Assembly: GCA_032158295.1 (NCBI GenBank)
Contig: CM063250.1
Coordinates: forward strand, 999,501 to 1,063,500
DNA: 64,000 nt
Direction: 5' to 3'
DNA from: Pycnopodia helianthoides
Lineage: Eukaryota > Echinodermata > Asteroidea > Forcipulatida > Asteriidae
Below are positions 9,911-23,650 of the stretch, in pieces. Below the pieces are notes generated by a model. That model did no database searches. It saw nothing but the letters and a program-made list of their open reading frames with translations, and was not told the DNA's origin. Made by a program: the position numbers and the translations under genes. Each line of letters opens with the position of its first letter. Positions within the stretch are counted from its first letter, which is position 1.

Positions 9911-11705
9911 CTTCTTTGAAATAGTACAATAAAAGAAGCTGATATTTAACTCTCGGGTTACTCCTGAGATATTTATAAAAAAGTATGGCTCCCAGACCGA
10001 TTTAACTGAAGGGGTACACACTGAAAATTCTAATTTTCTACCAGTCCTACCAGACTATTTTTCCTTTCAGCCTCAATTTGATGACAAAGGTTTGAATGGA
10101 AAAACCAAACCATGATGGATGCACAAAAATAAAGGTCTATGGGTAAAACTGCCTATGTAGATCATAGAAATAGAGCCTAGAGAACGATGATTAGGTCATC
10201 ATCCCTGGTACTCTTTATGAACAAGCGCACACCCATGCTAGGTTGAAAACTAGCAAGCTGAATAGGCCATACGCATGTTCCAATGTGCATGATCGGCAGG
10301 CAGAGGAGTCTTGCTGAATCAGAGTTCACCCTCATGGTGCCCTTATTTTGAAGAAATGCGGCACACAACTATAAAAACCTGCCATATATAGACCTTTCCA
10401 TTGTTAACAAATAAACCGCGCTGGTTGGCATGGACAGCCGAATGTTAGCAAAACGTTCAATCATGTTAACAGATAATACAACCAAATTCAACATTTCTGC
10501 AAACTTTCATTAAGAAAAATACATCCCATGATTGGTTGCTTTGTTTCCAACAAATTCAACACTATTTTTGAATATTTCTGTAGTTCATTGCTACAAACAG
10601 TGGCTATCTGCTTTTGCTTTGCATTTATGGCTTCCCATAGTTTTCCAACCTTGGTTGGCCAAAACCTGAGCTGTGACGTTGCAATAAAAAAGGTCTACAG
10701 TTACATGTAATTAACAGCATGGCGTCCATCTTTGCAGCTTGATTTCTTTCTTTCTAACCGTACTCTTGTTTCCCAAGATGCATTGCGGTATATTTCTAAG
10801 ATGTCGCATGTGCATATGGGCTATCTGTGCGGGCATTTTGCCATACGTGTATGTCACATGTTCTCATTTTTTCCATACACGCTTGAGACACGTGGTGTTG
10901 ATTTGCTGTGTCCTCTAAGCAGGACAGAGAGTGCAGTTGAACTCAGCGTGCTCCTGGTTCTAGTTCCATCGGAGAAAAACAGTCATAAGAAGGTTTCCCT
11001 TTAATCTCAAATTCACCCGGTATCAGGAAATAGTTCCACGAAATCTCACTTCATCATTTCATTCAAGGCCTCTCGGTGATCACATCTTGGGAAATCTTCT
11101 CAAGTTGCTAGCACCTATTGATACCTGCTCAAACTATTTATAAAATTAAATTAAACATTCTGTTGCCCCGAGGGGAATTTGAAATATTCTCAAAGCGATT
11201 GATTTTTGTTCCTCCAAACCTTACACTCCTTGATCTGTTTCAGTTTCGGGAGAAATTAAATTGTATGGATGCTGTGCCTTTAAATAAAAAAATATTAGCC
11301 TTATTTATAAATATCAGCCTTATATTATATCTCTTTTTGAAACAACCTTTTCCACACAAATTCTCGACCAAAGAAGCTAGAAACAAAACGGTTTGGAAGA
11401 GACGGACAAAATAATGAAATCATATTTTGGGGGGTAATCTCTAATTACCTGGGAATTTGTATTCAGTTTGAGAACTGCTACTCTTAAAGTTAAGGAAAAA
11501 ATATCCATCTGCTTAGATTTGGAAAGACCTTGGAAGTCCACTGAACCAAGTCTTGATTAGGCTACAAGAATTAATCTCAATAAGCTCTTCATGTCATATC
11601 AGGTTTGTATAATTACACAGAGACAGATATGCTACATTCATTTCATTCTGCCTCAACCCCGATAAAGGACTTAAAAGATCTTCTGTAAAAGCAATTGACT
11701 TGTCG

Positions 11706-11725
11706 CCCCCCCCCCCCCCCCCCCC
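11706..11725 (+). repeat. Poly-C tract (20 bp)
   Basis: An uninterrupted run of 20 C. Length calls in such runs are unreliable in most sequencing. Confidence 0.9.
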
Positions 11726-12142
11726 GCATCACATATTGATTGCTACTGCATCAATATAGAGACATTTAACTTGTAAAGTGTATTTGATGTCAAACATAAT
11801 CTATTGAAAAAAATATTCACAACTTTAATGCACCTGCTCTTTTAGTCTTGAACAATTAAAACAATAATAATAATAATTTCTGGCATAAGCAAGGTACAAC
11901 ATCGGTGAGAGTGACAAAATCTCACCAACGGAGAAGGCCTAGTCTCTGTTTAGGTCACGATTTCCTGAATGCAACTGCCATAACCCTTTCAGTTTTAAAT
12001 GTTTCAGCTCATTTTGTTTGATCCTTTAGTGGTAACCTAACTTTGGTTGGCGGAAGGGTCAAGAAATGATTTTAGAGTCTCTTTTTATAACAAACTTCCA
12101 CCAGCTTTCTGCCATAAATTGTTGTGACTTCTATCCCTGAAC

Positions 12143-12457
12143 TTAACACATTGACTGCGGGTCATTATATTTGTAGGGTGTTCCTATTTGCCAAGTGCGG
12201 TGTGCATGCGCGCATAATTGCGATGCGCATGCGCGCATACCAAATAGGTACTATACAAACAAACAAATTTAACATGCACATTCTAAAGATGTATGTCCTC
12301 ACCACTGCCAGAAGCGTATGTGTTGCGTGCTCAGTGATGCCAGTGTATTTAAATAACAATACAAAGCCCTTTCATTCTCTACGAGTATACTCTTAGTGGC
12401 AGAATCCGTCTAAACTGTTACTACGAATATACTCGTAGGCGGCAGTCAATGTGTTAA
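12143..12457. mobile_element. TTAA-flanked inverted-repeat MITE (CACATTGACTGC ends)
   Basis: It is bounded by TTAA at 12143-12146 and 12454-12457. The left terminus CACATTGACTGC and right terminus GCAGTCAATGTG are perfect inverted repeats. TTAA duplication with short inverted ends is the mark of piggyBac-type transposition. The 315-bp interior has no transposase frame, so it would depend on an autonomous relative elsewhere. Inside lies a CpG-containing alternating purine-pyrimidine block at 12189-12238. Confidence 0.85.
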
Positions 12458-14279
12458 CAAATAAATAATCATTTTATTACCCCCCACATATACAAGTTCA
12501 AAAAATTATGGTGAACACCGCCCAATTAAACTCCCTGCTGCAGAGGTAGTGTCTTCAAAACAGGCTTATCTTAACAGGGGTATATCATTTATTGAAACAA
12601 ATTGTTTTTATTATTAATATTTCCAAGTAATTGCACTGAACTGATAATACAAATTACAAGTGAAGTAAAAACAGATGTTTTGTTATCATGACGACAGATC
12701 GACTGTCATGCAATCTCTGTTCCTGACTGAATGATCAAAAGTGTTACAACAAATTTCAGAGCTTCTGAAGAAGTTTAGAGACCCGGCTAAATTTGTTCGC
12801 GACAAAAGCGGGTCGCGAACCATAGTTTGAGTTATGTTGTTTTTATACAACTTACGTAACTTATCTGTACTATACCTGCCAAACCAAAGTACACACTGAT
12901 TGCCAATTATTTGCAGTAACAGGTGTCCAATACCCATATCAAGTTTGCTCCTATTATAAGTCAGGTATTGCAAGTGAGCTAGCTGCAAATAGTGCAACAA
13001 GTAATCCTGGCAGGTAAAAGATATCATGGAGTGGGATGAACTGGCCCTCAAGCATTCAAAAATATTAGGTGTTAATGGCTAACAATAAGTGTGTACAAGC
13101 ACATGGCTTCTGCAAATGGCAATCAGCGTGAGCGACCAGAAAGACATCTACTGCCTCTTGTAATCATGAATTAAACAGAGGGGGGGGGGGGGGAGCCCTC
13201 AGTGCCCCAAGATTCTTGTTAAAGTTCAAAGCCATTAACAGCGCCTCTTGCAATCTTGCGTTATCACCTTGTGGCTTGGCAGCTGCAGAGGCTTTAAGCT
13301 CTCCAGTGTTACGGCGGACTCCCAGTGAAAAAAAATCAACCTAGGACTGGGTCCAGCATGAATCATAAAAAAGGTTGCATGGGCTACTTTGCATACCTTG
13401 GGAGTTGATGACATTTGTGGAAGATGAGTTATAAATGCATTAGGTACTGGGATCATCATTAAAGGCAAAAATACACGTCTTTGATAGGCTAAAATACAAA
13501 TCTTTGATAAGCTAAACTTAGAATTTAAGAAACCACAAATTGTCTTCTAAATACTGATGTATTATTCCAGCCAGCCTCAAATGAAGCAATCAAAACCTAA
13601 ATACTGGGTTAACAAAAAGTCAAAAAGCAAAAGAGGGAGCTAATCATCTTGAAGAGTCTGATAAGATGCTGCTCATCTTGAAGGTTAAGGCACCTAGTGC
13701 CTCAGCCCCTTTAAAGGTGTTGGGGGCCAGTAGGCATCTGAAAAACTGAATCCAAGTGGATTCCAATATCTGTAAGACACCCAAACCATCCTCCAAGCAA
13801 GCTCTTCACTAAGTAAATCTTACATCTATAAGAGGGCAAGATCGTCTTAGATTCACCTTCTGATTGAAAGTGGGTCAGTAACCTCACGACTCGGTGATAA
13901 CTCTGGCAGGAGTTTGACTTTTCCTCTCCAAGAATTTGGGTAAGTGATATGATGCCTTTTAAAGATAGTCATTAGCCAGGAATTTGGCGTTACATTCTAT
14001 GAAGCCCGATTACTTCCACTATGAGGGGTGCAGTTCATGCTGCTTGATATTGTTTTCTTCAGCTCATATGAGCCACTTGTAGAGGGTGTGGGCTGATGCA
14101 AGGGCTGTAGCCGCACCCTTTAAACAATGCACCGATGCATCCCCACAAGGTTTTCTTTGTTCAACTTGTAACCCAGAGAGAAATTCTTAAGAAACGAGAA
14201 CAGTAGAGCAATATTGAAAGTACCCCACAAACCACATGCATTAGGTTTGGTGCGGGGGGGGGGAGGGGAGAGGGGATGT

Positions 14280-14430
14280 TTTGACAGAGCGAAGATCTCT
14301 CGCTTCACTTTCCTGTACAAAACCAATGGGGACGTCACTGAAAAAAGTCCAAACAACGACAGAGCAAAGAGAAATCCTTGATTTACAAGGTCGACAAACA
14401 TGTTGGTGGGAGTGTATTTGTGTTCCCACT
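14280..14430. repeat. Dispersed repeat (copy B)
   Basis: Diverged copy of 6450-6600: CGCTTCACTTTCCTGTACAA, CCAATGGGGACGTCACTGAA and GTCCAAACAACGACAGAGCA match in order. Class unknown. Confidence 0.6.
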
Positions 14431-16327
14431 AATACAAATGACTTGCACAAAAGGAATTCCGAGGTTTTGATGTGATGAGAACTTCCCTCAGTAGGATTTA
14501 GAGTTAAAAAACCAAATATGAATTCTTGGTTGAACTCAGTCTGGTTAAACTCAGTATAAATAAGAGAAGATAGATGACTTGGCCATAATCAGAGTCTGTC
14601 CAGGTTCCTTCCTTCTTGCCTTGGTGCATACTATAGGCTTATAATAACCAGAGGTAAGAAACATCCTTAAATCAGTTAAAAAGACAAGAAGAAGAAAAAA
14701 AATTGAGGGTTGCTCAGCACTCAACAATAACCCATTAGCAAACTATTTATCATCTACACCAGACATTTTTCTGAAGGACACTTCCTGCGTAGTAAACATC
14801 TTGAATATGATATATGCAATCGCACTAAAATTCAATTACAATTGGATGTTCGACTCTCAATTATTGCAATTCAGTATGAATTAAATATCGGAGCATACAC
14901 AGCATATCATTTCCCCCCGAAGATTTATGATCCTGGAAAGTGATCTTCCAAACGTGAGAGGCTTTGCGTCTTCAGTTACTGGATGGTGGGCGACTGAATC
15001 AATGTACATCAATTTGTTCAGAATGATGGGAAAAAGGGAACCTCGACTGGAGGAGGAGTAGAGCGGAGGTCCCTGGATGTGTAGGACTAGAAAAAATGAA
15101 CGAGACATGGAATTCATACTTCAGATACCAAGATGATTGATGCTAAAAATATGTTGAGATGGCTCCCAGATAATGATCTTAAAAACTATATATATATATA
15201 TTGCATGAATAGAACATCTTTGCCATGGGATACAGAAATAGTTGGTAAACAACCTTAACTTAAATGAATACATAAAGACTGATAACGCCCCAAACTGCAT
15301 GATTTCAAAAAAAAACGCTAAACCCTCAATCCTCCAAGAACTGCGGCAGTTAATGTCCCCACAGTCAGACGAGACACACAAAATCTCTTCACATGCAGAA
15401 CGTGAGCTCGCTATCATCACCATCAATGTGTTTCAACAGAACTGAACAATCTTAGAAAGGGGTTCACGAGGGCCGAGAGTCTCCCATTGGTCTTGATATG
15501 GTGGCATCCCCCCAACCTCCCCAGTGTTACATTTCACAGGTCTTACAGACTATCAATTGTGTCAACACAAATGACAAAAATAGAGGACTGGAAAAAGTGC
15601 AGGGTGCTCTGCCATAGTGGCTACACTTCATTACTTATGGATAATATTGAGGCAATAGGCTTGTAATAAATATTTGGCACCGGAGACAAACGCCCCCTCC
15701 CCCCATCAACCCTTACCCCATGAGTCAAGGAATGGCATTTTGGTTGGTCACATGTCCCTCCATTGTAATTTTGGTTGTGCAATCCCAATATTGTCATTGA
15801 ATTGATATCCAAGTGATAAGTCCCAAGGGAACAATAAGTGCCTCTCGTTAACAGCTACCGGTAATTTTTATGGCGACTATTTTTTATGAGGTTCAAATGA
15901 CCACAATAATTTTTGAAGGCTTTTCCCTGGCATCAAATTCTCATACTGATTAATTGCTATGGCAATAGTTTTTGACAGCATCATCATGATTAAAGATGGT
16001 TTTTGTTGTTTGTTTATTTTACAAATGAGCGTGGTGTTCGTAAGAGCTACATTATGTCATCATCATTAGCATTAAAAAAATATATTTAGGTCAACTGTGA
16101 AGGGGAGAAAATATAAATAATCTATACAAAGGATTGCCATTGACTAAATGCGTACCAATGACTTTCTAGTTTTATTTTGATGTTTCTTTTTTTTCCCCTC
16201 CAAACACAAGCCGGTGAGCGTTTCCTCCTACCGCATGTTACAGTGTCTCACTTTAGACGTCTGGGCGGTCCAGTCGCTAAAAGGTTAACTTTCTGGTAGG
16301 TGAACAAAATTGAATTAACACAGAACC

Positions 16328-16735
16328 CGATCACCGTCCTTACATCTACACTCCACAGGTGAATAATCTTTTTCTTCACTTTATCACGCACACAAAATGA
16401 TTGACCAATGGGAGTGCACCTCCAACGCTTCCAAAAGCTCCTCTCCAAAAACACCGTATCTCAAGAAATGTAGGCAACCTTCAGGCAATCGTTTCCCCAC
16501 AAAAAAAAAAATGTGGAAGAAGCGAAAAATGTTCAAAAGTTAGTCCAGGGTTACTCCCAATTGTCTACTAGAAATCCCATGTTGCTTGTCTCCCATGGTA
16601 AATAGATGTGGCATGGTTAAGAACAAACACCCCCTCCTTCCGGACTGAGTTCTCCGCCCCCTGCTCACTGTCCTTACATGTATACTCCACGGGTGAACAA
16701 TCTTTTTCTTCCCTTTATCACACACACAAAAAGTG
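16328..16735. repeat. Direct repeat pair, ~70 bp each, 333 bp apart
   Basis: 16328-16399 and 16661-16735 share CCGTCCTTACAT, ACTCCAC.GGTGAA.AATCTT and TTTATCAC.CACACAAAA with about 85% identity by eye. They may be ends or copies of one unclassified element. Confidence 0.6.
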
Positions 16736-18504
16736 TGTTCAAATCAGTGGTAACTATGGCATTCATTTTATGTAAGGGACCTTAAAGTTGGTGAACTTAC
16801 AACTTCCGTTTTTGGAGGAGAAAAAAACATCCTGTTCTCCTAATGCAGGTGCTCATTTTATTAGTAGTAGTAAGTTGTATCAAACAACTATGGCCTTAAA
16901 GTTGTGGCTAGTCTTTGTACAATACATTCTCGTTTTGATTTATCACAAGAGAGGGATCCACGAACTAATCTTACAACACAATCCACCCCACGGTAAGGGG
17001 AGATTCGTGTTGTAAGAGCGGTTCGTGGGTGATAGCGCCCTTGCGGGAAGGTACGCTAATTCCATGAACTCAGTGAATGAGGATGAGCGAGCCAGATAGA
17101 TTGAAAAATGGTTTTCAAAACATCACAGAAATTTTGAACAACTTCTTTGATGATTCCTAAGATCCCACACCTTCTCTTTAATCCTACCTCGTAATAAATT
17201 TGCACTGCAACTCTTAAAACATTCCATCAGTATCCTTAAGCAGGTGCAGCAAGACAACTTTCAAAACTTTGAAAGCCGATAATATTTGTATGCTTGGCCG
17301 ATGGAGGAGGGGTAGGCTTCATGGTAACATACAAGCCATAACAGTATTATCAGGGGAGTTGGGTAGTCTTTGACATACCATCCTTTCTCTATACCCTAAT
17401 GAACACTGCCTTAAAAATCCAGTAGCTTTTGGACAAATTATGCGCCTAACTCTGTCCACAGGAAAATACTAGCTGCATCCCCTGGCCTTGATTAGTTACT
17501 GTTAGAATTTCCTTTGAAGTATTTGAGTTTGCAGGATTTGAAGTAGATACAGTAAAAACCAAATTCGTTTACAGAAAAAAAAACTGACCTACATTTGTCA
17601 ACATTCTAGTGCTGAAAGATGTTAAGTCTCAAGTAGAGACTGTATCTTAAAGTTTGGTCTCATCTGGTGAGTGGGTAATTTAGTAGTTACAGGGAGAGAA
17701 AAAAAAGGATTGACGTTGAAGACGCCAAAAGGGTATAAAGTCAATGAGGAAAAGAGCATGATATTGAGTAAGGTACCTTTGGCTATTAGCAGCGAGGGGG
17801 CGGTTAAGTGTCCGTAATGGGTAACGAGGAGTAGGCGTACATCTAGCAGACCTCATTAGTCAAGAGTGGGCATGTTAGAAAGCTTGGTCTGGCGGGTTAC
17901 CCTTGCTAAATTCCCAGAGAATGTAAAGAGGCACGCTCTCTCGCTGCGGGAGGATTGATTTTTTGTTTTGGAAAAGATAATTTCAGGACCGGTGAAGAAC
18001 CATGGGCAGATGCATGGGTCCCTTCGGAGAAATGGATTTGACATTTTCAAAAATATTTTCCAGATACGTGTTGGGGGAGTCGGTGCTGTTTGCTATTTGT
18101 TTGCTTCTGTCGAGGGGTCGCTGCGGTTTGTTTTGTACCCTTCCACTGGGACGGATCACATTAAATTAGGACACGTGCTAGACAAGGTGGAATGAATGTC
18201 AAATCCTATAAATCATGCTAGATCTGATACGACTGTTGTACAGACTGATGCTTTCTAAAAGACAGGAAAAGTGGAAATAGGAACTACGTGATGTAAGTTT
18301 ATCTTAACAACAAGGGCACCATTTTTCATCTTAAGGGTTAATTCATCGCCGGTTTTTGAAAACAGGAGATCCATCCAATGCCTCTTTAAGTAAGCACGTC
18401 ATACAGCTTCAGAGTCAACTTCAATTTCATACAAATTTAAGTTGGTCATGTTTTGCAGAAAACACCAAACAAATGTTTGTACTTTCTCTTTGATTTGTGC
18501 ATAT

Positions 18505-18739
18505 GTGCACAGCCACAATCATGGGTACACATTTTTTTAGTGTCCATGTTATTAACAACAGTTTGAAAACCAGTGATGTAACAGTTATTTCAATGTTGTT
18601 TGTAAATTAATTAACCAGCACGGTGTGAATGAAGCGTAAAAAGTACTGGAGTTTGTCGAATACAAGATCTGCAAAGAGTTACTCAATATTTATGTGTTGT
18701 TCATTTGGTGTCTTTGTAACAATGATTGTGGCTGTGCAC
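18505..18739. repeat. Perfect 18-bp inverted repeat with ~200-bp spacer
   Basis: GTGCACAGCCACAATCAT at 18505-18522 is exactly inverted at 18722-18739. This may be the ends of a small inverted-repeat element. I see no target duplication. Confidence 0.6.
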
Positions 18740-19380
18740 CCATATATATCCTGGTAACAGTGCGATAGCATCAGATCTCCTAAAGTGTCATTTATGTTAC
18801 ACACAAGTTTTGAAAGTGTCAAAAAAATGTTGTACATCCCTTTAAAAAGCCCAAATTTACACACAGAGGCAACAGGTGCCAAGATACGACGTTTTTGAAC
18901 GGAGCATTTTTTTTCTTGAGAGATATGTCGTATTACAAAATTGAGACACAAAGTTACTGTTTTGACTCAACGATATGCACCTAAACTAATTTGGCAAAAT
19001 CAAAATACGAATATCAAGCATTGGGGAAACTTTTCTCCATCATGGCAGTATTGCAGACAAAACTATTGGTATCAAGTTTATAAAATGTATGCTTTAAAAA
19101 AAAAAAAAATTATGATTTTTTTCATTACGAACACCTTTAAAAATAAACAGAATTATCATCTGAAGCAGGAGCACTTTAACAGTTATTAAGTTTCCTACCA
19201 TGATTTCTCTCTTTGTAAAATGTACTGTAATGCCACACATAGTCCCAATGGATTTTGAAAAAAAAGAAGAACATAAATAAATAAATATGGCAGCTGATAC
19301 ACCCACTCTTCCATAAATTTGTTCCGTTATCAAGACGTTAAGATCAGTTCTAAAACCTTCATGGGTTAATTGACTTCAGA

Positions 19381-19396
19381 TCTCTCTCGAGAGAGA
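19381..19396. repeat. Perfect 16-bp palindrome
   Basis: TCTCTCTCGAGAGAGA is self-complementary over its full length. It has no evident role in this intronic setting. Confidence 0.7.
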
Positions 19397-20301
19397 TTTT
19401 ATCAAACATGTCGAGACTTTGAAATGGGGTCAATTGGTGCCTGAGTGTTTGTGACGGGGAGAAAGTTACCTAAACAGCCGTTTCTTCTAAAGAATCCTTT
19501 CAAAGCCTTCTATCTGAGTAGTCTGGAATTTTGCGAACTACGCAGTATTTTCTGATCCGGGAAGCTCTACAGCCACATACATCATGTTTCTCCCACGCGT
19601 ACGTTATACAGTTGGACAGGTTTCCTTGATAAGTTATTTGTGTTGGATCAGATATTTCAGATCATGTATTAAAGCTAATACTATTTCAAGGACACACTCC
19701 AAAGATATAATAAAAAAAAAGAGAAAAAATTACTCAATACTCCTTAAAAAGGTTGTTGATTTTTTTTTGGAATTTGCCATGAGCACCTGTTGGTGCAGCA
19801 CTTATTATTATTCAAGCTTTCTTATTATTCTTACTTTAACTCAAAGCATAGAATGATTCAAAACCACCCGAAAAAACATGACCTATCATTCAATGTTTTC
19901 TCAAAAACATGACCAACTAAGATGAAATTTTCCTTGGCTTGTTGACTGACATGGTTATTATACAAATGTAATTTTCCCCAAACCAATAGTGTATCTTACC
20001 AAAACAATCTCAATTTAACTTCATTATCTCTTTATAAAAACTTTATTTTAGACCAAAACAAGAATAACTTCTTTAAAATTAAACTCCATTTCTTGGCAAG
20101 ATAGACAAATCTTTGGTCCAAGTCTGTGCGCTTGAAATACCGACCTCATTTCCCATTATATGGACAATGCAATCAGCAGAAGTTAACACAGGTTGTTTAT
20201 TGAGCTTGATGATTTGATTCAATTACAGTAAATCTGTTTAACAGTTAAAGCCAACATTACAGATGTTGTGCTCTAAATCAACTTTCTAGCCTAGCATCCC
20301 C

Positions 20302-20679
20302 TTAAAGGAACATTACAGAATTGGTAAGGAAAAAACTTGTAAAATATACTTTTTGATCACAGATTTACATAAAACTTACACAGTCTAATTATGATGATAG
20401 TAGAAAACATAGTAGAAATGTCATATTTGATGAGAAATGAATAAATTAATTTTCCGATTGGAGTTTACCGCTCAGTGCGCGTTTTATTCATTTGTTGAAT
20501 CTATATGATTTCATGCAAATGTGTAATCGGTTTTTTACTATTTTCTCGTGACCCAGATGGCCGATCGATCTCAAACTTCTACAGGTTTGTCAGTTTATGT
20601 ATATGGTGGATTACATAAAGTGCTTACACTGCCAGCAACTGTTTTGTTAGCAAAAACCAATTCTGTAATGTTCCTTTAA
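20302..20679. mobile_element. TTAA-flanked MITE with ~20-bp perfect inverted ends
   Basis: TTAA at 20302-20305 and 20676-20679 flank ends AGGAACATTACAGAATTGGT and its exact inverse ACCAATTCTGTAATGTTCCT. Length is 378 bp with no coding capacity. The structure is of piggyBac type. The perfect termini suggest a fairly recent insertion or conserved ends (inference). Confidence 0.88.
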
Positions 20680-20702
20680 AGATAGACAGTTTCATCTAAT
20701 GT

Positions 20703-20830
20703 GGTTTGCGGTATTCACCATGCCCATGAAAATTGTCTTTTGTGAGTTGTGGTGGATCTGAAAAGGACCGGATGTGACGAACAGTTCACATCGATCACAA
20801 CATCTGACACGTGGGTGAAAAATCATCAAG
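20703..20830. repeat. Diverged hairpin-family fragment
   Basis: TTTGCGGTATTCACCATG, GTTGTGGTGGATCTGAAAAG and ATCGATCACAACATCTG echo the arms of the foldback element 200 bp downstream, with many changes. Confidence 0.5.
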
Positions 20831-20902
20831 AGGTAATCTGATCTGTCAGGCCAGGATGGTTGGACCGAAGATAAATGTTTTTAATCAAACGTAAATGTTC
20901 AT

Positions 20903-21144
20903 AAGTAGGATTTGAAACTTTGCATGGTGGAAATACGATATGGAAAAAAAAGGGTTTGCGGTGACAACCATGTAATACTGTCTCTTATTGAGTTGGGGTG
21001 GTTCTGGTTTCTCCAGAAGACGATCAGAGCATACTGATCGAAACGTAGAGTTAACCAACGGTTCTTTTCAGAACCACCCCAACTCAATAAGAGACAGTAT
21101 TACATGGTTGTCACCGCAAACCCTTTTTTTTTTTTTTTCCATAT
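20903..21144. mobile_element. Foldback element with ~70-bp near-perfect arms
   Basis: The left arm (20936-21006) and right arm (21069-21146) are exact inverted copies apart from A-run length (8 A versus a longer T run). The arms include TTTGCGGTGACAACCATG and CTCTTATTGAGTTGGGGTGG. The ~62-bp centre holds AGACGATCAGAGCATACTGA followed by TCGAAACG. The whole is flanked by an identical 13-bp direct repeat CGTAAATGTTCAT (20890-20902 and 21145-21157), which looks like a target-site duplication. A 13-bp duplication favours a target-primed retroelement over TTAA-type transposition. There is no protein in it. Confidence 0.85.
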
Positions 21145-21514
21145 CGTAAATGTTCATGTTCCTTAGATTAATAAGATTCACAACATACTGAGCATGTACT
21201 CAGCCTCATGTCTGTATTTTGGTTCCAAGATCAACATTTCAAAGTAATGGAGGGACAAGAGAGTGGGGTTCGCAACACTGGCCAGGTATTTAGTGGCTGC
21301 CGAAACTTCCTAAAGTTGAATTATCAGAATTTTAAAGACTCCATCAAAACTTGGAGTAGTAAAGTTGTAAATACAGTGTTTTCTGTGGCCCTCTTCAAAA
21401 CTGTGGCTTCGGCTTAGGCTTATGCTTGGGCTCCATCAGTCATTTTGTAAACGCCTACTTTCGGTACAAGACTTCAAACAGGGGGCTGTGACTAAGCTTC
21501 AGGCAAATCCTAAT

Positions 21515-21709
21515 CCAAAAGCTGAAGCCTTTCTCAGATTCAAATTTAGGGGTTGAAAACTACATCTTTCTCTAAAACTTCATTACTTCAAAGGGAGCCG
21601 TTTTTCACAATGTTTTGTACTATCAACATCTCTCCAGTGCTCGTTACCAAGTAAGTTTTTATGGTCATTAACTTGGAGAGTAATTACCAAAAGTACATCC
21701 TGCCTTTAA
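21515..21709. mobile_element. Truncated copy of the TTAA MITE family (AGACACTGG ends)
   Basis: It matches the right part of the 35388-35778 element: ACTTCAAAGGGAGCCGTTTT, ACAATGTTTTGTACTATCAA, TTACCAAGTAAGTTTTTATG, ending TGCCTTTAA. The left half is missing. Confidence 0.75.
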
Positions 21710-22021
21710 CATTACCTCAATTGTTAGTTACTGAAATTCCAGGAGCTGCAAAGGTACACTACATCCAAGAATTACAAACAAATTGCAAACCATTTCTATT
21801 CACATGGGAGAAACGGGGGCATATGGAAGATCGGTTATCAGTGTAGTTTGATGTTTAATGGCGATCCTAAATGTTTTGAGTTGAGCTCTTTTGGGAGTCC
21901 ACGGTCTGTAAGGTTACACTCCATCTAAACTATAGCGTGAATTGCAAATTACTTGAGCCCTTTACATCGGTGAATCCCTCTGGCAACTCAAGATAAATAA
22001 TTAAACGAGATCATTACAGAT

Positions 22022-22075
22022 GTAAAAAAAAAAAAAAAAAAAAAAAAAACTAGGAAAAAAAACCAAAAAAAAACC
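22022..22075 (+). repeat. Poly-A-rich tract
   Basis: About 27 consecutive A, then A runs broken by C, T and G. It could mark the tail of a retrotransposed sequence, but nothing upstream is recognised. Confidence 0.7.
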
Positions 22076-23263
22076 CACATCGCAATAAAGATTGTTCTGC
22101 CTCTTTGCCAGAATCACGACTCATCCACAGGCACATAGAATCTCTTACCCTCAATACACATTACCTCTCCGACGTTAGCCTAATCAACAACCCTACCGGG
22201 CTTGGTGACACAGATTCGCTGCGCAACTTTCGATCCATTCCAAATGAGTCGAGATTCTTGTTTAGATCTTCCAGATAAGATGAATTAATAACTGGTCCCA
22301 TCCAAAGACGTGATCTGCATCATTTAGTCGACCTCAGATGTAACTTGGACAACTATTATAAATTATTTCTCAAACTTGGCAAAAGAAAACTTCCCACCTA
22401 TGCCAGTGTCATTGAGAATTAATCTTAACTGTTCTCCAAGCCAGCTGGAAAACTTGAAAGAAAAAAAAACTCTTTTTGGGGTTACTTTCTTGACTTTGAT
22501 AAATTTCTCAAGTTCAAAAGGAGGCCATCTAATACAAGATTTACGGTGTCTCAAGTTAATGAACAGGTTTTAAAGACTGGAGGGTGTTCGTGGAAGTGGT
22601 TTCAGGGTGATTGCAAAGAGTGATAACCCAATTTCATTTCCCACAACCCCCTCTGGAAGTTATTCAAACCTGTCCTTTATGGGGGGGGATGATAGGATCC
22701 AAATATTAAACAGAGCTGGATAAACATAAAGATTAACTGAAGCCAGAAAAGTTTCACGTAGCAGAAACAGGGGCCTACATGTATTTACTTCAGACTCTTC
22801 TTTATTCCTTTAAAGAAGTGGGGGGAGGCAATTAAATCACCTATCATTTGTATTATCTAGCAATTCCACTCAAAAAATTGAAAAAGATCCAAGCAAAATC
22901 AATGACTTTTATTTATCCCCCTTAAAATGATGACAATACAAGACATTGATGGCAAATAGCAGACAGAAGGAAATCCCAACCGTTTCTTGATGAACAATAC
23001 TATTTTGCTTGAATTCTTAGTGATGAGAACTGCATAACATGTGCTTTCCACTGGTAACTTGGATTGGATTCGAACCGATAAACCATACATAAATTTCATG
23101 TTGCTGCTCACCACAGAATTCTGCGCTTAAGGCGCCCCTGTAAAGCAATGTAACTCCATGGTAAGCAGATGTCATAAAAGCAACCTCCAAAACAATATTT
23201 CAATGAATTTTTATATATTTTTTAACCAGTTTCCCTTCTTTCCAGTCAACAGATAAAAGGACC

Positions 23264-23650
23264 CTTAAATGCAGAGTATACTTTGGGTAATTGTCAAAGA
23301 CCAGTATCCTCACTTTTTTCCCCAACATATGCATCAAATAACAAACCTATGAAAACTTGGTCTCAACTGGTTATCAAAGTTGCAAGAAAATAATGAAAGA
23401 CTAAACAGAAAGGAAAAAAAACACCCTTGTTGCATAGAATTTTGTGTTTTCAGATGATGAGACTGAAGCCTTTCTCAGATTAAATTTTTGTGTGTGAAAA
23501 ACAACTTCTTTATCTAAAACTTAATTGCTTTAAAGGGGGTTGTTTCTAACAATGTTTTAAACTATCAACAGTTCCCCGTGCTCTTTACCAAGTAAGTTTT
23601 TATGGTCATTAACTTGTGGAGTTATTATCGAAAGTAAACCCTGCCTTTAA
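23264..23650. mobile_element. TTAA MITE family copy (diverged, full length)
   Basis: TTAA at 23264 and 23647 bound a 387-bp sequence collinear with 35388-35778: GGTAATTGTCAAAGACCAGT, ACAAACCTATGAAAACTTGG, TTGTGTTTTCAGATGATGAG, CTGCCTTTAA. The terminal bases have decayed. Confidence 0.82.
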
